A stretch of 64,000 nt of DNA, taken from contig NZ_CP094242.1 in NCBI RefSeq assembly GCF_022749515.1, positions 620,001 through 684,000 of the forward strand, read 5' to 3'. Numbering within the stretch: position 1 is the first letter of the stretch; every line of letters starts with the position of its first letter. Position numbers and translations under genes: made by a program. This DNA is from Morococcus cerebrosus. Lineage in GTDB: Bacteria > Pseudomonadota > Gammaproteobacteria > Burkholderiales > Neisseriaceae. Positions 26,397-35,333 of this stretch are shown here, one piece after another. The notes under the pieces were generated by a model that was given only the letters and a program-made list of their open reading frames with translations, was not told where the DNA came from and ran no database searches.

Positions 26397-26489
26397 GTAG
26401 GTCGGATTCTCGAATCCGACGCGTTTTGATACCTGAAACCAGAAAAATGGAACATTGGATATTTTGTCGGATTCAAGAATCCGACCTAC
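26397..26489. repeat. 93-bp element with 13-bp terminal inverted repeats
   Basis: GTAGGTCGGATTC (26397-26409) and GAATCCGACCTAC (26477-26489) are perfect inverted repeats. Each end also contains its own small palindrome (TCGGATTC-TCGAATCCGA type). The layout is that of a MITE or REP-like element; the family name is not known to me. Confidence 0.65.
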
Positions 26490-26528
26490 CGTGAAAAGTC
26501 GTTTGAAATCCCTGTTGCCCTGCGGTGG

Positions 26529-26548
26529 ATTCCCGCCTACGCGGGAAT
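26529..26548. repeat. dRS3 repeat
   Basis: ATTCCCGCCTACGCGGGAAT fits the neisserial dRS3 consensus ATTCCCNNNNNNNNGGGAAT exactly. dRS3 sites flank repeat arrays and are targets for filamentous neisserial phage integration. Confidence 0.9.
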
Positions 26549-26687
26549 GACGGCAGCTAGACGTTTTTTGTTCCCCTTTTAATCCATAAAAGATAAAAGG
26601 TCGTCTGAAAACGAATCCGCTCTACGAAAACGGTTTTTCAGACGGCCTCCAAACATCTTAAACAACAAACCAGAGAACACCACCGCC

Positions 26688-27548
26688 ATGAAACCCTATT
26701 CCGCCAATCCCAACCTGACCGAACCGCGCTGGCTGCGCGTGCTGCTGACCGCCGTCGCGCTGGGGTTCCTGCTGCTGATGCTGGTCGTACCGCTTGTCGC
26801 CGTGTTTTACGAAGCGCTGAAAGGCGGTTGGGGTCTGTACCTTCAATCTATTACCGACCCCGAAGCGTGGGCGGCGATCAAGCTCACCCTGATTACCGCC
26901 GCAGTGGTCGTTCCCGTCAATGCCGTCTTGGGTGTGGCGATGGCGTGGCTGCTGACCCGTTTCGACTTCCGCGGCAAGCAGTTGCTGACCACCCTGCTCG
27001 ATTTGCCGTTTTCCGTGTCGCCCGTGGTTGCCGGTTTGATGTTCGTCTTATTGTTCGGCGCGCACACGGCATTGGGCGGCTGGCTGGAAGCGCAAGGCAT
27101 ACAGATTATCTTCGCCATCCCCGGCATTATTTTGGCGACGCTGTTCGTTACCTTCCCCTTTGTCGCGCGCGAAATCATCCCGCTGATGCAGGCGCAGGGC
27201 GACAGCGAAGAACAAGCTGCCCTGATACTCGGCGCAAGCGGCTGGCAGATGTTTTGGCGCGTTACCCTGCCCAACATCAAATGGGCGCTGCTCTACGGCA
27301 TCATCCTCACCAACGCCCGCGCGATGGGCGAGTTCGGCGCAGTCAGCGTAGTATCGGGACACATACGCGGCGAAACCAACACCATCCCGCTTTTGGTCGA
27401 AATCTTCTACAACGAATACAACTTCACCGGCGCATTCGCCCTCTCCGGCGTATTGGCACTTTTAGCACTGGCGACGCTGGCGGTGCAGAACATCATCACA
27501 AAATTACAAGATAAAAAACTCGCCGCCGCCGAAAGGAACGCAGCATGA
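26688..27548 (+). CDS. cysW: Sulfate/thiosulfate ABC transporter permease CysW
   Basis: Second permease of the sulfate/thiosulfate importer. The 286-residue protein has six transmembrane segments, the first at about residues 22-45, and the EAA loop ([22 protein letters not shown]). The family-typical [17 protein letters not shown] stretch is present. Its stop overlaps the cysA start as ATGA (27545-27548), so the two are translationally coupled. Confidence 0.95.
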   Translation: MKPYSANPNLTEPRWLRVLLTAVALGFLLLMLVVPLVAVFYEALKGGWGLYLQSITDPEAWAAIKLTLITAAVVVPVNAVLGVAMAWLLTRFDFRGKQLLTTLLDLPFSVSPVVAGLMFVLLFGAHTALGGWLEAQGIQIIFAIPGIILATLFVTFPFVAREIIPLMQAQGDSEEQAALILGASGWQMFWRVTLPNIKWALLYGIILTNARAMGEFGAVSVVSGHIRGETNTIPLLVEIFYNEYNFTGAFALSGVLALLALATLAVQNIITKLQDKKLAAAERNAA

Positions 27549-28618
27549 GCATCACCATCCAAAACCTAAACAAACACTTCGGAGCGTTCCACGCGCTGAA
27601 AAACATCAACCTCAACGTACCCACCGGCAAACTCGTTTCCCTGCTCGGCCCTTCCGGCTGCGGCAAAACCACGCTCCTGCGCATCATCGCCGGACTGGAA
27701 AACGCCGACGGCGGCAATATCCTCTTTGACGGGCAAGACGTAACCGCCAAGCATGTGCGCGAGCGCAAAGTCGGTTTCGTGTTCCAACACTACGCCCTCT
27801 TCCGCCACATGAACGTATTTGACAACGTCGCCTTCGGTTTAACCGTATTGCCCAAGTCCGAACGCCCGTCCAAAGAACAAATCCGCGCCAAAGTCGAAGA
27901 ATTGCTCAAACTCGTGCAGCTCTCCCACCTCGCCAAATCCTATCCGCACCAGCTCTCCGGCGGCCAACGCCAACGCATCGCCCTCGCCCGCGCCCTCGCG
28001 GTCGAACCCAAACTCCTGCTCCTAGACGAACCCTTCGGCGCGCTGGATGCCAAAGTGCGCAAAGAATTGCGTACCTGGCTGCGCGACATCCATCATAACC
28101 TAGGCGTAACCAGCATTCTGGTGACGCACGACCAAGAAGAAGCCCTCGAAGTTTCCGACGAAATCGTCGTCATGAACCACGGCAAAATCGAGCAAACCGG
28201 CAGCGCCGAAGCCATTTACCGCAAACCCGAAAACGCCTTCGTTACCGAATTTCTCGGCGAAACCGACGCATTTGAAGGACGCATCGAAAAAGGCATCTGG
28301 CACTACAACGGCTTCGCGTGGAAATTGGACGCGCACTACAAATGGCAGGAACAAACCGCCACCGGCTACATCCGCCCGCACGAATGGCAGATCGCCGCCA
28401 AACACGAAACCCCGATGATCCGCGCCAAAATCGAAAAAATCCACGCCGTCGGCGCCCTGACGCACGTTTTGGTGAAACACGGCAAACAGGACGTACATAT
28501 CACGCTCGCAGGCAGCGACGCTTCTCGGCTGGATTTGACCGCAGGGCGGGAATTGGCATTGGTGCCGAAACAGGTTTATGTGTTCTCGCAGAACGAGTTG
28601 ATTGAATATTCGATTTGA
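27545..28618 (+). CDS. cysA: Sulfate/thiosulfate import ATP-binding protein CysA
   Basis: ATPase of the sulfate/thiosulfate importer at the cytoplasmic face of the membrane. The 357-residue protein has Walker A GPSGCGKT at 35-42, the signature [15 protein letters not shown], Walker [13 protein letters not shown] and the switch histidine in [10 protein letters not shown]-terminal TOBE-type regulatory domain follows from about residue 240. It ends the cysT-cysW-cysA unit, and an inverted DUS pair terminates it. Confidence 0.95.
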   Translation: MSITIQNLNKHFGAFHALKNINLNVPTGKLVSLLGPSGCGKTTLLRIIAGLENADGGNILFDGQDVTAKHVRERKVGFVFQHYALFRHMNVFDNVAFGLTVLPKSERPSKEQIRAKVEELLKLVQLSHLAKSYPHQLSGGQRQRIALARALAVEPKLLLLDEPFGALDAKVRKELRTWLRDIHHNLGVTSILVTHDQEEALEVSDEIVVMNHGKIEQTGSAEAIYRKPENAFVTEFLGETDAFEGRIEKGIWHYNGFAWKLDAHYKWQEQTATGYIRPHEWQIAAKHETPMIRAKIEKIHAVGALTHVLVKHGKQDVHITLAGSDASRLDLTAGRELALVPKQVYVFSQNELIEYSI

Positions 28619-28632
28619 TAGAGGGGATAACG

Positions 28633-28669
28633 AAAGGTCGTCTGAAAACAGGTTTTCAGACGACCTTTG
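28633..28669. terminator. DUS-pair terminator between cysA and hisD
   Basis: AAAGGTCGTCTGAAAACAGG and its complementary half form a long stem between the convergent genes. It can serve both directions. Confidence 0.85.
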
Positions 28670-28697
28670 CTTTTGATGGATGGCGGGTTCGACCGAA

Positions 28698-29990
28698 TCA
28701 GTCTTTCAACCTGAATTCCGCTGAGCGCGCGTGGGCGGTCAGGCTTTCGCCGTGTGCCAACACGCTGGCGATTTTACCCAGTTTCTGCGCGCCTTGTTCG
28801 GAGACTTGAATCAGGCTGGAGCGTTTTTGGAAGTCGTAAGTGCCCAGCGGCGAGGAGAAGCGGGCGGTGCGGCTGGTGGGCAGGACGTGGTTGGGGCCGG
28901 CGCAGTAGTCGCCGAGGCTTTCGCTGGTGTAGCGTCCCATGAAAATCGCGCCGGCGTGGCGGATTTTTTTCGCCCATTCCTGCGGGTTTTCTACCGACAA
29001 TTCCAAGTGTTCGGGGGAAATGTAGTTGGCGATTTCGCAGGCTTCGTCCAAGTCTTTGGCGAGTATCATCGCGCCCCTGTTGCCGAGCGAGGCTTCGATG
29101 ATGTCGCGGCGGGGCATGGTTGCTATGAGGCGGTTCATGGCGGCTTGGACTTCGTCGAGATAGGGCTGCGACGTGCCGATGAGGATGGCTTGGGCGATTT
29201 CGTCGTGTTCGGCTTGGCTGAACAAATCCATCGCCACCCAGTCGGCGGGCGTGGTGCCGTCGGCGATGACGAGGATTTCAGACGGCCCCGCCACCATGTC
29301 GATGCCGACTACGCCGAACACGCGCCGTTTGGCGGCGGCGACGAAGGCGTTGCCCGGGCCGGTGATTTTATCGACCTGCGGTACGGACTCGGTGCCGTAG
29401 GCGAGGGCGGCAACCGCCTGCGCGCCGCCGACGGTGAAGACTTTAGTAACGCCTGCGACGAAGGCGGCGGCAAGTACGATGTCGTTGCGTTCGCCTTTGG
29501 GCGTGGGGACGACCATGATGATTTCTTGCACGCCTGCGACATGGGCAGGCATGGCGTTCATGATGACGGAACTCGGATACGCCGCTTTGCCGCCGGGGAC
29601 GTAAATGCCGACGCGGTCAAGCGGTGTAATCTGTTGTCCCAACAGCGTGCCGTCTTCGTCTTCGTAGGTCCACGATTCCATTTTTTGGCGTTGGTGGTAG
29701 CTTTCGACCCGTGCAGCGGCGGTTTTCAAGGCGGTTTGAATTTCGGGCTGCAAACGCTCGAATGCGGCCTGCAAATCGTCTTGAGTGAGGATGAGGTCGG
29801 CTATGGTTTGGGCGGACGTGCCGTCGAAGCGGTTGGTGTATTCGATGAGCGCCGCATCGCCGCGCTTTTGCACGTCGGCGCAGATGTCGGCGACGATGCG
29901 GTCGATTTCGGGATTCTGCGCGGTTTCAAAGGCCAGCAGGGCTTTGAGTTCGGCTTGGAAATCGGGCGATTGGGTGTTGAGTTTTTTCAT
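28698..29990 (-). CDS. hisD: Histidinol dehydrogenase
   Basis: HisD catalyses the last two steps of histidine biosynthesis, oxidising L-histidinol to L-histidine with NAD. The 430-residue protein contains the family signatures around [21 protein letters not shown] (shown only as reference to residues about 125-145), [32 protein letters not shown] (zinc and substrate residues) and the C-terminal ISPEHLELS. The start at 29990 has AAGGAG upstream and gives the normal N-terminus; longer in-frame starts would be extensions. It overlaps the upstream GIY-YIG gene by 4 bases (ATGA). Confidence 0.96.
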   Translation of the reverse strand: MKKLNTQSPDFQAELKALLAFETAQNPEIDRIVADICADVQKRGDAALIEYTNRFDGTSAQTIADLILTQDDLQAAFERLQPEIQTALKTAAARVESYHQRQKMESWTYEDEDGTLLGQQITPLDRVGIYVPGGKAAYPSSVIMNAMPAHVAGVQEIIMVVPTPKGERNDIVLAAAFVAGVTKVFTVGGAQAVAALAYGTESVPQVDKITGPGNAFVAAAKRRVFGVVGIDMVAGPSEILVIADGTTPADWVAMDLFSQAEHDEIAQAILIGTSQPYLDEVQAAMNRLIATMPRRDIIEASLGNRGAMILAKDLDEACEIANYISPEHLELSVENPQEWAKKIRHAGAIFMGRYTSESLGDYCAGPNHVLPTSRTARFSSPLGTYDFQKRSSLIQVSEQGAQKLGKIASVLAHGESLTAHARSAEFRLKD

Positions 29991-30862
29991 GATTTGGTTT
30001 TCTCCTTTGTTATTTTGGGACTTGGGGTCGTCTGAAGCATCTCTTGCTCGGTTTTGGGTCTGATATAAGCCTTTTCGCCCCTGCTGGCAAACTTCAATTC
30101 GGGCAGGCATTTTTGTTGTAGACCGAGTTTGGCTAATACCTCTTCGCTACGAGAGGTAGTATGGAAACGGTAACGGGTTTGTTTTCTGCCGTTTTTGGTT
30201 TCCTCAGTCATTGTTTCAAAGCCGTCCACTTCGTACGCGCTGACAACAGCGTTTTGCAGTCCGGTGTGAACGCCGATAACGTATTTCACTTTTGAAGCGA
30301 CGTCTTTACCGATAACCCAGTTGCCCAACGTGCGCGATTTGAGGTTGGCATCGTCTTGGTTGTCGAAGCTGTAGTCCGATTCTTCGTCGGTATCCAAGTC
30401 TAACGCGTCTTGGATTTTGACGGCGAGAATCAGGCCGTCGGGATTAAGGCCGTCAAGCGGGCAGGGCGTGAATTTGAAGCGGCTGTCGAGTTCTTCCGCG
30501 CTGATGCCGCCTGCGCCGCATCCGGCAGATTGGTTTTTGAATTTTTTGCCGACAACGGATTTGACGAAATGAATCAGGGCAGTTTCGGCGGCTTGCGCTT
30601 CGGCTTCGGTCAGATGATAGCTGATGATATGGCGGCCGAGTTTCTTGCATTTGGCAATGGCTTTGCGTGCCGGTACGTCAATGTCGCCGTCTTGCGAACG
30701 GGCGGCTTGTTCATGCTCGAAGATGCGGTTATCGCAGCCTTTGCCGATGTAGAGGATTTTGTCTTTTTTCATGTCGGTCAGACAATAGACGTAAAACCGA
30801 CGCTCTCCGTTATTCAAAACGGACAGGGTTGAATCTGAAAATTTTTTTATTTTTGCAACCAT
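29987..30862 (-). CDS. GIY-YIG nuclease-domain protein (LEM-3-like) inside the his locus
   Basis: A 291-residue protein. Residues 22-100 look like a GIY-YIG endonuclease domain of the LEM-3-like type: YVY at 24-26, YIGKG at 38-42, the catalytic-type R46, H50 and E93 (AAETALIHF). The rest (about 110-291) is not recognised; it includes NWVIGKD and a lysine-rich tail. It lies between hisG and hisD in the same direction and its stop overlaps the hisD ATG, so it is translated with hisD. No histidine-pathway role is known for this family. The location may reflect insertion into the operon. Function unknown; nuclease activity is predicted. Confidence 0.7.
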   Translation of the reverse strand: MVAKIKKFSDSTLSVLNNGERRFYVYCLTDMKKDKILYIGKGCDNRIFEHEQAARSQDGDIDVPARKAIAKCKKLGRHIISYHLTEAEAQAAETALIHFVKSVVGKKFKNQSAGCGAGGISAEELDSRFKFTPCPLDGLNPDGLILAVKIQDALDLDTDEESDYSFDNQDDANLKSRTLGNWVIGKDVASKVKYVIGVHTGLQNAVVSAYEVDGFETMTEETKNGRKQTRYRFHTTSRSEEVLAKLGLQQKCLPELKFASRGEKAYIRPKTEQEMLQTTPSPKITKEKTKS

Positions 30863-30965
30863 TTTAAATCCTCCTATACAGTTTACTGCCGGTGGTATTT
30901 TCAGACGACCTGTCGGCGGGAACGGCTAGGGTCGTCTGAAAACGCATCTTCATTCAAATGAACGC

Positions 30966-31619
30966 TCACCCCGCCTTCGCTGCGCTGCCGAACGCCTGAA
31001 TAATCGGCTCCAGCAGCGCGTGTTTCGTTTTCAATGCGGCTTTGTTGACCACCAGACGGCTGGAAATATCGACAACGTGTTCGACCGCTTCCAAGCCGTT
31101 CGCCTTAAGCGTGTTGCCGGTGGAGACCAAATCGACGATGGCGTCGCTCAAACCGACCAGCGGCGCAAGCTCCATCGAGCCGTAGAGTTTGATGATGTCA
31201 ACGTGTACGCCTTTGCCGGCGAAATGCTCGGCGGTGATGTTGGGGTATTTCGTCGCGATGCGCAGGCGGCTGCCGGGCTGCGAGGCGGCGGCGTAGTCGA
31301 AACCTTTGCGGACGGCGACCATCATGCGGCATTCGGCGATGTGCAAATCCAGCGGCTGATAAAGCCCGCTGCCGCCGTGTTCGATTAAAACGTCTTTGCC
31401 CGCGATGCCGAAGTCTGCCGCGCCGTATTGGACGTAAGTCGGCACGTCGGTGGCGCGGACGATGACGAGTCGGATGTTTTCATGGTTGGTGCCGATAATC
31501 AGTTTGCGCGATTTTTCGGGCGCTTCGGCAGGAATGATGCCCGCCGAAGCCAAAAGCGGCAGGGTTTCTTCAAAGATGCGCCCTTTGGAGAGGGCGATGG
31601 TCAGCGTGTTTTCAGTCAT
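30966..31619 (-). CDS. hisG: ATP phosphoribosyltransferase, short form
   Basis: HisG catalyses the first committed step of histidine biosynthesis, joining ATP and PRPP. The 217-residue length marks the short form (HisG_S), which lacks the C-terminal regulatory domain and needs HisZ as partner; hisZ is not in this window. Family motifs include [16 protein letters not shown], the DVLIEHG region and the PRPP-binding [18 protein letters not shown]. The start ATG at 31619 gives the usual [15 protein letters not shown] Correia repeat lies upstream. Confidence 0.95.
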   Translation of the reverse strand: MTENTLTIALSKGRIFEETLPLLASAGIIPAEAPEKSRKLIIGTNHENIRLVIVRATDVPTYVQYGAADFGIAGKDVLIEHGGSGLYQPLDLHIAECRMMVAVRKGFDYAAASQPGSRLRIATKYPNITAEHFAGKGVHVDIIKLYGSMELAPLVGLSDAIVDLVSTGNTLKANGLEAVEHVVDISSRLVVNKAALKTKHALLEPIIQAFGSAAKAG

Positions 31620-31681
31620 TGTTGTTGTGTGCCGTCAGACTTTGAACCTGTATCAAGCAGGCGGTCTGACTTTCTCCATTG

Positions 31682-31836
31682 TATAGTGGATTAACTTTAA
31701 ACCAGTACGGCGTTACCTCGCCTTAGCTCAAAGAGAACGATTCTCTAAGGTGCTGAAGCACCAAGTGAATCGGTTCCGTACTATCTGTACTGTCTGCGGC
31801 TTCGTCGCCTTGTCCTGATTTAGTTAATCCAATATA
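31682..31836. repeat. Correia repeat enclosed element, full length
   Basis: A 155-bp CREE starting TATAGTGGATTAA and ending AATCCAATATA, with the complete internal part (ctcaaagagaacgattctct and aggtgctgaagcacc) absent from the two short copies in this window. Full-length CREEs are known to bind IHF, and CREE ends can create promoters; here it lies 63 bp upstream of hisG and may affect its transcription. Confidence 0.93.
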
Positions 31837-31852
31837 TGTTTCAGATGGGAAA

Positions 31853-31893
31853 AAGGTCGTCTGAAAACCGCGACCGGCATTCAGACGACCCCA
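31853..31893 (-). terminator. DUS-pair terminator of sco
   Basis: AGGTCGTCTGAA and TTCAGACGACC flank an 11-base loop just past the sco stop codon. A T-rich stretch follows in the minus direction. Confidence 0.8.
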
Positions 31894-31899
31894 TGTGGA

Positions 31900-32613
31900 T
31901 CAAAGCAGTTTTTTGATGTCGGCGGCAATAGTTGCCGGCTCGCTGCCGTAAGGTGAGAAAATCGCCACTTCGCCGTTTTTATCAATCAGATACGCGCCGG
32001 AAGAGTGGTCAACCAGATAGTTCTCGCTGTCTTCCTTCTGAACCACTTTGGCGGAAACCACGCGGTATTGCTGTTTGATGACCGGCAGGCTTTGGTCGCC
32101 TGTCGCAGTCAGGCCGATAAATTCAGGATTGAACTGTTTGACGTATTTGCTGATGACTTCAGGCGTGTCGCGCTCGGGGTCGATGCTGACGAACACTACT
32201 TTCACATCTTTCGCCTGATCGCCCAGCTGTTTCAATGTGTCGCTGTAAGTCAGCAATTCGGTCGGGCAAACGTCGGGGCAGTGGGTGTAGCCGAAGGACA
32301 GGATCACGACTTTGCCTTTCAGGTCGCTTAAGCTGAACGGCTTGCCGTCGCCGTCAGTCAGCGTGAAATCGCCGCCGATGTCCTCTTTACGCATATCCGT
32401 TCCCGGACCTTGCGGTTTGGGAGCGGCAGCAGCATTAAGCGAGGTCGTTTCAGGAGAAGAAGCAGGCGTTGCAGCTGGGGCAGACGCTGTTGAAGAAGCG
32501 GCTGAAGCAGTCGCAGGATTTTGTTCCGGCGCTTTGGCTTCAGGTTTGCAGGCAGCAAGTGCGGTAAGGGCGAATGCGCCCAAAATGGCGGTACGGATTG
32601 CAGTAGGCATCAT
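31900..32613 (-). CDS. sco: SCO1/SenC family copper-binding lipoprotein
   Basis: Sco proteins deliver copper to the CuA site of cytochrome oxidase and act as thiol reductases; in Neisseria a Sco homologue protects against oxidative stress. The 237-residue protein has a lipobox LAAC, an alanine/proline-rich linker to about residue 70 and a thioredoxin-fold domain with the copper motif HCPDVCP and the distal histidine in VDHSSGAYLID. The start at 32613 has GGAGA upstream; a second ATG follows immediately. Neisseria lack an aa3 oxidase, so a role with CuA of NosZ or redox defence is possible here (inference). Confidence 0.9.
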   Translation of the reverse strand: MMPTAIRTAILGAFALTALAACKPEAKAPEQNPATASAASSTASAPAATPASSPETTSLNAAAAPKPQGPGTDMRKEDIGGDFTLTDGDGKPFSLSDLKGKVVILSFGYTHCPDVCPTELLTYSDTLKQLGDQAKDVKVVFVSIDPERDTPEVISKYVKQFNPEFIGLTATGDQSLPVIKQQYRVVSAKVVQKEDSENYLVDHSSGAYLIDKNGEVAIFSPYGSEPATIAADIKKLL

Positions 32614-32858
32614 AAAAATTCTCCAATGCAAATATGGTGTGTGAACGTCGTCTGAAAATAAAAAATCAAACGAACGCCGTCATCTTAGCGCGTTTGCAAC
32701 ATTTAATATAGCGGTTTATGCCGTTTTTTGGCTGAAAATGAATGATGTTTGATATAAGTGGAAAGAGTAGGACGCGTCGGGAACAAAATAAAATAAATTT
32801 AATGTTTTTAAAAATCAAAAATATAAGTAGTATATCTGCAAACAAAGCAAGATTTTGC

Positions 32859-32886
32859 TTTACAAGCCCGAATACACCGCTATAAT
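32859..32886 (+). promoter_or_regulatory. Sigma-70 promoter of tRNA-Leu
   Basis: TTTACA (32859-32864), a 16-bp spacer and a perfect TATAAT (32881-32886) lie 17 bp before the tRNA 5' end. Confidence 0.75.
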
Positions 32887-32902
32887 AGCGACTTCTTCAC
32901 CA

Positions 32903-32987
32903 GCCCAGGTGGCGAAATTGGTAGACGCAGGGGACTCAAAATCCCCCGCCGCAAGGTGTGTCGGTTCGAGTCCGACCCTGGGCACCA
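32903..32987 (+). tRNA. tRNA-Leu (anticodon CAA)
   Basis: An 85-nt class II tRNA with encoded CCA. The acceptor stem is GCCCAGG / CCTGGGC, the anticodon loop is CTCAAAA with CAA, there is a long variable arm (gccgcaaggtgtg) and a T arm GGTTCGAGTCC. The gene is intact despite being next to an integration site. Confidence 0.97.
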
Positions 32988-33016
32988 CAACCGCTTTTAG
33001 AGCGGTTATTTTTTTG
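32988..33016 (+). terminator. tRNA-Leu terminator
   Basis: AACCGCT pairs with AGCGGTT over TTTTAG and is followed by a T run. It overlaps the left att-like direct repeat. Confidence 0.8.
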
Positions 33017-33050
33017 TCTATCACAGTCTAACGCCGTAAACTAAAGCCAA
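33001..33050 (+). repeat. Att-like direct repeat, left copy
   Basis: A 50-bp stretch starting AGCGGTTATTTTTTTGTC is repeated at 34465-34514 with three mismatches. One copy lies just after the tRNA-Leu gene and the other on the far side of the broken integrase, the arrangement expected for attL and attR. Confidence 0.75.
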
Positions 33051-33185
33051 GAAATACAAGGCTTTCCGCTGGTTTTGGCATCTATTTATCATCTAATACC
33101 GTCTAATTCAGCTTAATTGAAGTAACCTAAAATTTACGGTATCTTTTGCGGTATCTGAAAAATACCTCGAAAAAATACCGTAAAA

Positions 33186-34313
33186 ATGAAGCTGAACGAC
33201 CGACAAATCAAAAACGCCAAGCCCGCCGAAAAACCGTTTAAGCTGAATGACGGCAAGGGCTTGTATCTGTATATCAATACGAGCGGCGGGAAGTTATGGC
33301 GGTTTGACTTTTCACATAACGGCAAACGTAAAACGCTTTCAATCGGTAAATATCCGACCGTATCACTGGTGGAAGCCCGCTAAACCGCTGAAAACGCCCG
33401 CTGCTTGCTTGCATCGGGGCAAGACCCAAGTGAAGCCAAGCAACAAAAAAAGCGTGAACGGCAAGCCGCTGTCAGTAATACCTTTCGGAACATTGCCGCC
33501 GAGTGGCACAAACACCGTGAAACAGGATTGACAGGCAATCACGCCGCCCGTGTATGGGACAGCTTGGAAAAGGACGTTTTCCCCGCGCTGGGCAGTTTGT
33601 CTGTCAGTGAAATCAAAGTCAGCCAAGTAAAAGAAGTGATTGAAGCGGTGGCAGCAAGGGGAGCACTTGAAACGGCGGGGCGGATATTGCAGCGTATCAA
33701 GTCTGTTTTCACTTATGCGATACGGACGGAGCGGGCAGAAAACAATCCCGCTGTTCCCTTGGTAGGTTTAATCAAAGCCCCAAAGCAGAAACATCAGCCC
33801 GCATTGCAGCAATCCGAACTGGCCGAGTTTTACCGCCGGTTGATGCTGGAACAAGCCGAACAGCAAACAAAAATAGCCATGCAGCTAATCATGCTGACCT
33901 TTGTCAGAAATGGAGAGCTTAGGGCGGCGGAATGGGCGGAATTTGATTTGGATGGGGCAGAATGGAGCATACCCGCCGCCAAGATGAAGATGAAAGCCCC
34001 GCATATCGTCCCCCTTGCCGATTGGACGCTTGAGCTTTTGGCAGAACTAAAGGAACTGACAGGATATAGCCGTTATCTGTTCCCATCGGTAAAAGACCCT
34101 GGCAAGCATATGAGTGAAAACACCCTATCTTACTTGATGGGCAGAATGGGCTATAAGGGCGTAGCAACGCCCCACGGTTTCAGAAGTCTAGCCACAGACG
34201 TATTGAATGAAAACGGTTTTAACAGCGACGTAGTAGAGCGACAGTTTGCCCAGCGGCGAAACCATCACGGCAGACGGCAAAACCCACACCGTCATCTACA
34301 ACGGCGACACTAG
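33186..34313 (+). pseudogene. P4-type integrase (tyrosine recombinase), inactivated
   Basis: The frame starts at 33186 (MKLNDRQIKNAKPAEKPFKL, the DUF4102 DNA-binding N-terminus) and is cut by an in-frame TAA at 33381-33383, after VSLVEAR. The same frame continues without gap from TAENARCLLASG through the catalytic domain, with the first arginine in TFVRNGELRAAEW and the HGFR box. After DVVERQ the expected C-terminus with the catalytic tyrosine is missing and unrelated sequence follows. It therefore has both a nonsense mutation and a 3' truncation. The tRNA-Leu location is typical for such integrases. Confidence 0.88.
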
Positions 34314-34450
34314 CCAAGCGGCGGCATACCGACCAAACTGAGAGCTTACCGATTGGCAGCAAAGTATCGCCCGATACGCAGCGGGAAACAGCCGCCTATG
34401 TTTGGCATTGGGCACGTCCTTTGCTGCTCCCTTGCTATCCTTGTTGGACA
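34246..34450 (+). other. Coding-like fragment fused to the integrase 3' end
   Basis: In another frame the sequence after the integrase break reads LPSGETITADGKTHTVIYNG and on to a stop near 34340, looking like a piece of a real gene rather than random sequence. Its parent is not recognised. It probably marks an internal deletion that joined the integrase to the far end of the lost island. Confidence 0.4.
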
Positions 34451-34451
34451 A

Positions 34452-34514
34452 TAAACCGCTTATCAGCGGTTATTTTTTTGTCTATCGCAGTCTAACACCG
34501 TAAACTAAAACCAA
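34452..34514 (+). repeat. Att-like direct repeat, right copy, with hairpin
   Basis: AACCGCT-TATC-AGCGGTT followed by a T run repeats the tRNA-Leu terminator structure, and 34465-34514 matches 33001-33050 at 47 of 50 positions. Confidence 0.75.
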
Positions 34515-34648
34515 AATGGACAGGGTTTTCAGACGGTTTCGGTATCTGTAAATCATATAATCCCGTCTATTCCTACCTAATTGAATCAACCGTTTTCATG
34601 GGTATGATTTGGGGTTTCTGAAATACCCCCGAAAATATATCCCCAAAA

Positions 34649-34702
34649 ATGCCCCTAAATGTCCGTCAATAAAGTAATCGCGGGTTAAAGTTGTATCTAA
34701 AT
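34649..34702 (+). pseudogene. Start of a second, deleted integrase gene
   Basis: ATG at 34649 reads MPLNVRQ then a stop, and in the shifted frame the following bases give GLKLYL, like the N-terminus of a P4-type integrase with a short internal deletion. The upstream region (gtctatt...taattgaatcaacc) also resembles the one before the first integrase. Only the first few codons remain. Confidence 0.45.
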
Positions 34703-34776
34703 GAAATCTTAATTTCAAAACATTGTTAGGCTTTTCAACTTAATCTGTTTTTCTTGTCTTTTGATACGGCAGATAC

Positions 34777-34827
34777 GAAAAGGTCGTCTGAAAACCTGAT
34801 GGATCAGGTTTTCAGACGACCTTTTTG
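34777..34827 (-). terminator. DUS-pair terminator of the nos operon
   Basis: A 22-bp stem made of an AAAAGGTCGTCTGAAAACCT arm and its complement with almost no loop, directly after nosL, followed by T in the operon direction. Confidence 0.9.
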
Positions 34828-34838
34828 ATGGGAAGGGA

Positions 34839-35333
34839 TTATTTGAAGATGTAGGAATCGGGCATTTCGTCGAAGCTGACGACGCGGCCGCCTTTTTCTT
34901 TGGCAAATTTCTCTGCTTGGGCTTTGTCGGCGAAGGGGAGGGCGTCTTCCGCACCCATGCCGCCGATGAAGCCGCTTTCGATGACGTAGTAGGCTTTTTT
35001 GCCGTCTATCCATGCGGTATCAGCATTGGGTTTGCTCCAGTCTTTGACTTTGCCCATGTCGGTAACGTAGATGACGTGGATGCCTTTAGGCTCTTCGGGC
35101 AGCTTGGTGTAGCCGAACATCTGTTTGATGGTGGAGAACCAGACGGGGCGGTCGGGTTTGCCGTTGAGGTAGATTTGGGCTTTGGGGCCGTTGTGTTCGG
35201 TCAGGTTCATGCTGCAATAGTGCCCCACGGCGCGGTCGCTGATTTGCTGAGGCTCAGGCGGCGGGGTGTCATCCTCTTTGGGACAGGCACTCAGGAGCAG
35301 GGCGGCGAGGAGCGCAGGTAAAATCTTTTTCAT
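34839..35333 (-). CDS. nosL: Nitrous oxide reductase accessory lipoprotein NosL
   Basis: NosL is an outer-membrane or periplasmic lipoprotein that binds Cu(I) and delivers copper to the NosZ CuZ site. The 164-residue protein has a lipoprotein signal with lipobox LSAC (C17) and the NosL domain (HYCSMNLTEHNGPKAQIYL, with the methionine/cysteine metal site CSM). The start at 35333 was chosen because it gives the signal peptide; longer starts do not. It overlaps the end of nosY by 4 bases (ATGA), so it is the last, coupled gene of the nos operon. Confidence 0.93.
   Translation of the reverse strand: MKKILPALLAALLLSACPKEDDTPPPEPQQISDRAVGHYCSMNLTEHNGPKAQIYLNGKPDRPVWFSTIKQMFGYTKLPEEPKGIHVIYVTDMGKVKDWSKPNADTAWIDGKKAYYVIESGFIGGMGAEDALPFADKAQAEKFAKEKGGRVVSFDEMPDSYIFK

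Larger units (their letters stand above)
26380..26687. other. Repeat-filled gap between cysT and cysW
   Basis: The gap holds a single DUS just after cysT, a 93-bp inverted-repeat element, a dRS3 repeat and an inverted pair of two DUS dialects (AGGTCGTCTGAA near 26598 and the complement of AGGCCGTCTGAA near 26636). No gene is seen. Confidence 0.75.

Noticed and set aside
28731..30035. A 434-codon open frame on the plus strand opposite hisD
   Set aside because: Antisense shadow produced by codon bias in a GC-rich gene; hisD explains the region.
34649..34714. A possible small gene after the second integrase start
   Set aside because: It stops after seven codons and reads as a deleted integrase start, not as an expressed peptide.
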